64,000 nt of DNA from Asterias rubens. Taxonomy: Eukaryota; Echinodermata; Asteroidea; Forcipulatida; Asteriidae. The notes beneath the pieces are model-generated. The model saw nothing but the letters and a program-made list of their open reading frames with translations. It ran no database searches and was not told where the DNA came from. The position numbers were made by a program, and so were the translations under genes. Shown piece by piece: positions 57,421 through 64,000 of this stretch. How positions within the stretch are numbered: position 1 is the first letter of the stretch; the number at the start of each line of letters is the position of its first letter. The stretch is from positions 9,316,002 to 9,380,001 of the forward strand of contig NC_047071.1 in NCBI RefSeq assembly GCF_902459465.1, in the 5' to 3' direction.

Positions 57421-60400
57421 CTACTGTGCTGTACTTCTTGACTCTACCTGGGCGCTGGTCGATGGTATGTCAGTCCCCTTTGGCGGTCTGGGTGCCGATA
57501 TGGTAGTGTTGAACCGTATCCCGGTGAAAGTCTCGTCTTCGATTGCATTCTTGCGATAAACTGCGATCACCTGGATGGGTTGTTACAATTTAATTATTGA
57601 AATGATTAAAAAACTGTACATGTTGGGTAAACAACATCTTGCGGAGGGGAACAATGGGACAATTTGGGCACAGCAAGAAGAATACAAAGCTGGAAAGTGA
57701 AAGCGACAAAGACTTCTCACATGGAATAATTTTTATGTTCTTGTGCATTTCAGGCAAATCACTCTCTCTGAATGCTCCCTTAAATCATGAGATTGCCGCC
57801 CCATCTACAATTCCCTAATATATTATGGATGGATGGAGTCTTCCGTCGTTGTCAACGGATGGGTTCTCTTAGACGTCTGATGTCTTCATAATTGGTGTGA
57901 CTTCTCATGAGAGGGGAGACCTATTCTGGATCCACAGACCCGGTTAAAGGCAGTGGACACTTGGTAATTACTCAAAATAATTATTAGCATAAAACCTTTC
58001 TTGGTGACGAGTAATGGGGAGAGGTTGATGGTATTAAACATTGCGAGAAACGGCTCCCTCTGAAGTGCCATAGTTTTTGAGAAAGAAGTAATTTTCACCG
58101 AATTTGATTTCGAGACCTCAAGTTTAGAATTTTAGGTCTCGAAATCAACCATCTAGACGCACACAACTTCGTGTGACAAGGGTGTTTTTTTTCTTTCATT
58201 ATTATCTCGCAACTTTGATGACCGATTTAGCTCAAATTTTCACAGGTTTGTTATTTTATGCGTATGTTGAGATACACCAAGTGAGAAGGCTAGTCTTTGA
58301 CAATTACCAATAGTGTCCAATGCCTTTAATATACAGGGTAACTTTTACAGGCAGCTGTATGTAACAAACTGCAGTGCACACACTGTACAGTACCAATTTA
58401 TTCTTTAGGTAGCACAAGCCACTTTTTGAACACTGTCTTATGATCTCTAAGAGAAATATGTGAACATTGAAACGTGAACGGTGTTTCTTCTTGGAGATTG
58501 GCTGGAACTGGTTGCTACCTCGAATGGCATGACCATATCACTATGAAAACTCAAAGGTCAGAATTGACCCAGATTCCGCCCCCTTGGGACCTAACCCACT
58601 TCGGGTCAGGCTGTAAATGGGAGTGTTACTTGTAAAAAGTGTAATTTTGACCCACTTGTGGGTTATTGTGACACAGATTCTGGTCAATACTGACCCAGGA
58701 AAGTGTCAGGCCCAAAAGGAATCCGGGTTAATTCTGACCCAGTTATTTTTTAGAGTGTACCCGAGCCTATTTTCGGTTTACATTCTGTAGCTGGCAACGC
58801 ATCCTTAAAGGCAGTGGACACTATTGGTAATTGTCAAAGACTAGCCTTCACAGTTTGTGTATCTCAACATCCGCATAAAATAACAAACCTGTGAAAATTT
58901 GAGCTCAATCGGTCATCGAACTTGCGAGATATGAATGAAAGAAAAAACACCCTTGTCACACGAAGGTGTGTACATTTAGATGGTTGATTTCGGGACCTCA
59001 AGTTCTAAATCTGAGGTCTCGAAATCAAATTCGTGGAAAACTACTTCTTTCTCGAAAACTATGGAACTTCAGAGGATGCCGTTTCTCACAATGTTTTATA
59101 CCATCAACCTCTGCCCATTACTCGTCACCAAGTAAGGTTTTATGTTAATAATTATTTTGAGTAATTACCAATAGTGTCCACTGCCTTTAACTCAAACGGT
59201 ACCTTTGGGAAGAAAAGCATGCAGAGTGACGCAGTAATGCAGAACAGCAGAAAACCGGAAACGAGGGCAAAGGTCACGCCGATGGAGGACACCGCAAGGA
59301 ACGATAACGGCACAGCAACGACACAGCAGATGACGGTGTTGTAGATTGACAGACCTACGTAATAACTGTCATTCAGACCAGACACTTTCACATTCCTGTT
59401 TAAAACAAAAGCGAAACAATAACAAACGGTAACAGCAACAAATTGTGTACGTCCCTTTAGAGACATGTGTTTTTCTGTTGGCTCATGTATCATGGTCCCT
59501 ATACTATGCTAGCATCTCCACACAACAATTCTTGTGGAGCGACCATAGTGAGAATGTCCTACCCCTGCTTGTTTTGTTCCCGATCTTCAAATGGTATAGA
59601 TAATAATAAAACGACGGAAAGGGTTTATATCACTGGGTCAAATGCACTGAGAAAACACATGTTCCCACTAAGAGCAACATATGTGGAAGGCTTGAATGTT
59701 CCCTCTCCACTTGGTCCAATTTCATAGCGCTGCTTATCGGTAAGCAAATTTTGCGTGGTTACTGTAGCAGAAAAAAAATGCTTGAGCCTTAGCGTATTTC
59801 ACATGTTAGCAGAAAAATTGGGCGGTCATATTGCGTGTTTACCGCGGATTTGCATTGTGACGTCATTTATTTTCGTGCGGTAAGCACCTGAAGAATTAGC
59901 ATGCCTTTTCGTGTGCTTATGGTTAGCAGCGCTATGAATTAGAAATTGCAAAGTAAGCACAAAATCGGCCGCTAAGCAGCGCTATAAAATTGGGCTCTGG
60001 ACACGGATCCACAATGCAGTTTCCACGCAGAAGCTCTTGTACAAAACATGGATATGCAAACGAAATAAAACAACATTGGTTAATTACTTGCTTGTTAGTT
60101 GTACTTTAACACTCCAAAGCGAAATTTAAACGTCCTATTGACTTACAAATGTCTCAGAAACGATCGAAGTTTCAAACTCTTGGGTCAAGGTAGTTCACAA
60201 AATGTATATGGCCCGCCATCTTACTTGAATGTTAAGGCCCGGTCACACAGGCCCCGGTAACGATAACGAGAACGATCAAATGCACGCCCTCGATTGGTTG
60301 AAATGCCCCACGCAGAATACGCCCACGCTTATTCAACCAATCGAAGGCGTGCATTTTTATCGTTCTCGTTTTCGTTCTTGTTATCGGGGCCTGTGTGACC

Positions 60401-63332
60401 GGGCCTTTAGCCCTGCCCCCGCACGATTTTAGGGAGTGGTCCTGTTCATACTTATGTCTCTGTTTTGCCCTTTCTTGTTTTGGCACGGGGCAGTTGGCTA
60501 GCTGTATACATTTGTATACCCAGGTATACCTTGTGGACCACGCGAGAAAGGCACCAAACACCACGACAAACGCCTTGTAGATGAGCATCGCCATGGTCCA
60601 AATGGTGTTGTTAAAGGACGTGCAGTTGACGTACAGCAATTCGTGCTTGGTGTAGTTGGCTTTATCTTCTTTGGTCTGATGTGGGAAATACAGGATAAAT
60701 TAATAAAGATGCCATAACTTCGTTAAATGTTGTTACCTGAGTCATATTGAGTTTTTTATTTATAGCGCTCTTTAAAAACCTTGAAAGGCTCTGGCCACTA
60801 CTGGTAATTGACAGCGACCAGTCTTATCACTTGGTGTATCTCAACATTTGCATAAAATAACAAACCAGTGGAAGTTTGAGCTCAATTGGTCGTCGAAGTT
60901 GCGAGATAATAATTAAAATAATGAAAGACAAACACCCAATTGTCACACGAAGTTGTGTGCTTTCAGATGCTTGATTTCGACACCTCAAAATCCAATTCTG
61001 AGGTCTCGAAATCAAATTCGTGGAAAGTGACTTCTTTCTCGAAAACTACGTTACTTCAGAGGGAGCCGTTTCTCACAATATTTTATACTATCAACAGCTC
61101 CCCATAACTCGTGACCAAGTAAGGTTTGATGCTAAATAGTTGTATTGAGTAATTAACAAAATTTAAACAGCGTCATCGCGGGATTCATAGTGCACCACTC
61201 CTGGCTAAAGAGAAGCAGCTAGTTCTTCAACAAAGACACAGTATTTTCCAGGATTTACGGTCAGGATTTGCGTCGAGTCAAGCCATTCAGTCAACAGAAC
61301 ATGACCCCAATGCATCAAGTGGTTACCAACTAATACAGCTATAATGCTTACGCTTGGGAAACATAATTACTGTTTTTTTGTTCGTTATTGTATGCCTTGT
61401 GGTTTAAGGGTTTTCTGTGTAATTTGTGTAATTGTTAATATTTTTAGACTAGCAAGCCGAAGTGAACTTCACTGTATATGTATTTATATGTGTGACAATA
61501 AACAATTGAATTTGATTGAATTGAATTACAGTTTGAGTGGCCATGACAATTAAGGTCGATAACTCGCTGGATTTTTTACAACATTGACTGGTCCGCTGTG
61601 ACACACCTGCTACCAACCGTGCAAATATTCAGGGGTCCGCCCTGGAACGGTGAACTGCACTCTCTATAGACGATGTGACCTCTGACGTCATACGAAAACC
61701 ATAATATGATTCGCGCGCAATACCGCCGGGCAAAACCTTTGTGTTTTGGCAGCCAGCTAGAAAGTGTATGCAATCTTACCATACCTACGTGTTCTTTTGC
61801 CCGGCGAAACATGACGTATACAGTGTTATTTCAACAGAGGGCGGTTTGAATGTAAACATAGGTCACATCGTCTTTACCATCTGGAAGACTGTGGGAGTTC
61901 ATAATAAGTAAGTTTAGGCCTCGGTTCAAGTATGTTAAGAAAAGCATTGCCAGTTGTCAGATAGCATGGTTTTGATAGTACAAGCCGTCACTGAACTGGC
62001 GCCAATGTAACGCCACTCGATGTGAATTATGCTAGTTTTCCCCTCGATCGACAAACTGCTGCAGAGCAAAATGTGCCAACCGAGGCACTGCACCTTTAAA
62101 AAAAAGTTCTAGTGTGCATCTGGATATTAAACAAAGATGACGTCTGATTGGGCTTACCTGTGGTACGGGGGTCCGTATCTCCTCGATATGTATGGGATCG
62201 ATGATCTGCCACGGGACGAGGATAGCAAAGTCAACCAATAAGAGAATGGCGATAATACCAACCAGGTGGCGATCTTTTATCACCTAATGAAAAAAAAAGG
62301 AAACTAATAGTATATGGATCAACAAAATAAACTAATGTTTCCATAAACAGATTTAGTTTTGTTAGATTATGTTAGACATAACGCCACACGCTCAATCAGC
62401 TGCCTTACTGAGAATTAAGGTCTTTCATTATTGGCTGATTCGAGTTCTGCTTGGCGCGAAAAGGGGGAGCACGTGAATTACAGTATATGACATCAGCGAT
62501 GCACTCTTACAGATCCGGGCCAGAATTGACCCGGTTCCACCTCCCAGAGGGCTTGACCCATATCAGTTTGACCGGACATATACTGTCACTGATGATATGA
62601 AAACTTGATAATATTAAGAGAATCATGAATGTGTGGTGAAAAGGTTTTCAACTAGTGGTTTAAACCTGCCGAGACCGAAGTCGAGGTAAATTATCAAGAA
62701 CCAGGCCTCGGCGGCTCTAAACCACTAGTTGGAAACCGATTAAACACACTTTGATTCCCGCCCATTCATACATACCTTTTCGGTCCAAAAACATCAACAC
62801 TTTTTTTGTCAAAAAGTAAAATAAATGCAAAAAATTATTATAATATTGTTCAATGATTTCATTTCAACGCAACACCCCTCCAGCTATGAAATGGTAAGTC
62901 CCCCGGGTAAACAACACCTTATAAGGAGTGTGCTGTGCGCGTCGCGTATCGCGTGATGTGGCACATACTGTTCACGCCGTTGCTCTCGACCAATATGAAT
63001 GAAGAAACTGTCTTATAAGCACAGGTGCAAGCTCGCGTGTCACGCCCATGTTTCAACACTTTTTACTGGTGTTATATCATCCGTTCAAACAACCCCTCGT
63101 GATGCTCTCTCAACACGTTTTACTGGTGTTATATCATCCGTTCAAACAACCCCTCGTGATGCTCTCTCGACCAATCAGAATGGATAAACTGTCTTAGGTA
63201 TTTATGAATAAACGGTAAAAGAACCTTTCGTTTTGTCTTGTTTGCGATGACGATGCTGTACACCCGCCACATCTTGGTGAACATCCCACCAAAGGCTAGT
63301 GTAAAAGCCACAGGCATGAGCCACGAACGAAC
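57421..63332 (-). CDS. GABA-B-like class C GPCR, last five exons (TM3 to C-terminus)
   Basis: Minus-strand exons in transcription order: 63332-63225 (RSWLMPVAFTLAFGGMFTKM, TM3 and loop), 62283-62158 (KDRHLVGIIAILLLVDFAIL, PWQIIDPI, TM4), 60675-60530 (second extracellular loop with YVNCTSFNNTIW, then TM5 to FLAWSTR), 59395-59203 (NVKVSGLNDSYYVGLSIYN, TM6-TM7 ending FFPK) and 57570-57421. Phases join without a stop. The WQ-x2-DP motif after TM4, the AW-x-TR-NVK join and the PK motif after TM7 are class C, GABA-B-type marks. The last exon encodes a 49-aa tail (VIAVYRKNAIEDETF...) if read through a possible donor at 57447 to TAG at 57421. The Venus-flytrap ligand domain and TM1-TM2 lie beyond the right edge. 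It should couple to Gi/o at the plasma membrane; the ligand cannot be inferred. No long coiled coil is seen in the tail. Confidence 0.9.
57948..58325. mobile_element. TTAA-type MITE in the last receptor intron, copy i
   Basis: TTAA at 57944-57947 and 58326-58329. The left end has lost CTATTG (AGGCAGTGGACACTTGGTA). The centre carries the self-complementary GAGACCTCAAGTTTAGAA / TTTTAGGTCTC. Confidence 0.9.
58809..59186. mobile_element. TTAA-type MITE in the last receptor intron, copy ii, next to a splice donor
   Basis: TTAA at 58805-58808 and 59187-59190, perfect ends. The right TTAA is only 10 bases from the receptor exon's GT donor (59202-59201 on the minus strand). Confidence 0.95.
59710..60000. 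mobile_element. CCAATTTCATAGCGCTGCTTA MITE in receptor intron
   Basis: Left CCAATTTCATAGCGCTGCTT, right TAAGCAGCGCTATAAAATTG. Same family as 49794-50043 but diverged. Confidence 0.75.
60234..60412. mobile_element. 179-bp MITE with AAGGCCCGGTCACACAGGCC ends
   Basis: AAGGCCCGGTCACACAGGCC, CCGGTAACGATAACGAGAACG on the left and their mirror (GTTATCGGGGCCTGTGTGAC, CGGGCCTT) on the right. Inner arms ATTGGTTGAA / TTCAACCAAT complete a nearly continuous hairpin. It lies about 120 bases from the TM5 exon. Confidence 0.9.
60785..61163. mobile_element. TTAA-type MITE, decayed ends, receptor intron
   Basis: AAGGCTCTGGCCACTACTGG at the left. The right end has lost the last GTCCACTGCC part. The interior is well conserved (GAGGGAGCCGTTTCTCACAA). 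Confidence 0.85.
62642..62742. repeat. hairpin AGGTTTTCAACTAGTGGTTTA
   Basis: GGTTTTCAACTAGTGGTTTA faces TAAACCACTAGTTGGAAACC, with CTGCCGAG / CTCGGCGG inside. In the intron between the TM3 and TM4 exons. Confidence 0.8.
63059..63170 (+). repeat. tandem duplication, unit about 58 bp
   Basis: TTTTACTGGTGTTATATCAT at 63060 and 63118. Both continue CCGTTCAAACAACCCCTCGT to GATGCTCTCTC. It lies 55 bases beyond the donor of the TM3 exon. Confidence 0.95.
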
Positions 63333-63412
63333 CTGCGGGAATATGAAACATTTTGTTTAAAAATATTCGTTATTTGCACAAACTTGCGCAATTACAGGTA
63401 GGCACATGGGTA

Positions 63413-63981
63413 TAGACCAATCCAGGCGCGCAAGTGCTAGGCGCCGCCATGGGCACCGCGCGCCATTGCTGCGGTGTACTTGTGCCTAATTTTGGCACAA
63501 AGACACGAGAAAATCGTTTCCGTTTTTACTTTCTATGAGAATTGAATGTCTTCCTCGACAATCTATGAATTTCCCTGATATGGCTGCTTGATATAACAAC
63601 GTACTACATTATTGATCAATTTTAAAAAATTATCAGAAAGTAAAATACTGAAATTCTGGCAAAATACCTTGCCGATGTAACGCATTTTAGCGACTATTAT
63701 GCAGTTTCCGCGTCTTTGACCCCTAACTCGCCTAAGACAAGCACCATTTTTCAAGATGATTCGGTTTCTATTATGTTGCAAATATTTGTGGTCAGTGACC
63801 TACATTGGTGTATCATGATGTCCTAGCAAGAAAATTGTGTAAGTCGATGAAAAAAACATCTAATTTCAAAGGAGAGTGAAAAGGAACATGATTTCCTAAT
63901 GTCTTTGGGCACAAACATAGGCACAGGTACACCGCAGCAGTGGCGCGCGGTAGACCCAACACTTGCGGGCCTGGATTGGTC
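63413..63981. mobile_element. MITE with TAGACCAATCCAGGC ends
   Basis: TAGACCAATCCAGGCGCGCA and its mirror TGCGGGCCTGGATTGGTCTA. Sub-terminal CCATTGCTGCGGTGTACTTG is mirrored by CAGGTACACCGCAGCAGTGG. The 350-base interior has no open frame of note. Confidence 0.85.
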
Positions 63982-64000
63982 TAATCAAAAACCGGTTCGT

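Noticed and set aside
59152-59202. Receptor C-terminus ending in ELKAVDTIGNYSK
   Set aside because: These codons are intron and MITE sequence past a good donor. The VIAVYRKN exon at 57570 joins in phase. Kept only as a possible isoform in findings.
60232-60529. Extension of the TM5 receptor exon past FLAWSTR
   Set aside because: A donor AAG|GTATAC precedes it and the rest runs into a MITE. The next exon restores the family sequence NVK.

Overview
This is a eukaryotic nuclear window: AT-rich, with short exons bounded by GT-AG splice sites, long introns and a very high load of short non-autonomous DNA transposons. The gene content (PHAX, TMEM53-like hydrolases, a GABA-B-type class C GPCR, C1q and C-type lectin/PAN immune-type domains, a P2X7-type cysteine domain) is animal. 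The mix, together with the abundant TTAA-flanked element ending AGGCAGTGGACAC, suggests a marine invertebrate deuterostome, most likely an echinoderm. The taxon is an inference; no species-diagnostic gene is present.

Layout. At 1-5.4 kb lies a small plus-strand gene with a P2X7-type Cys-rich domain that seems truncated, followed by gene-free sequence with hairpin elements. At 5.5-10.9 kb is a nine-exon plus-strand gene for a 165-aa protein ending in a PHD finger. At 12.4-19.1 kb there are weak signs of minus-strand exons, a duplicated 18-bp coding-like minisatellite, a 1.2-kb fold-back element with target-site duplication and a paralogous empty site, a relic histone 3' stem-loop, and a 152-bp direct repeat that brackets an intron-like segment. 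At 22.0-26.3 kb is a complete three-exon PHAX gene (393 aa), followed by an 86-bp satellite. At 29.8-32.9 kb is a C1q-domain exon with a possible signal-peptide exon 2.5 kb upstream and a G-rich 21-bp minisatellite between them. At 38.1-38.8 kb is a broken C-type-lectin/PAN gene. At 43.6-47.5 and 50.7-55.0 kb are two tandem copies of a DUF829/TMEM53-like gene in a segmental duplication of about 7-8 kb. At 57.4-63.3 kb (minus strand) are the last five exons of a GABA-B-like receptor, whose 5' part lies beyond the right edge.

The genes do not form an operon or pathway. The main theme is genome structure: over 20 copies of one TTAA-flanked MITE family and at least fifteen other inverted-repeat elements fill introns and intergenic DNA. 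Several sit close to splice sites (PHAX exon 3, GABA-B receptor exon with TM6-7) or beside local duplications. No tRNA or rRNA gene, CRISPR array, phage or bacterial feature was recognised. Exon joins are read by eye from splice sites, phase and protein family resemblance, without transcript data.
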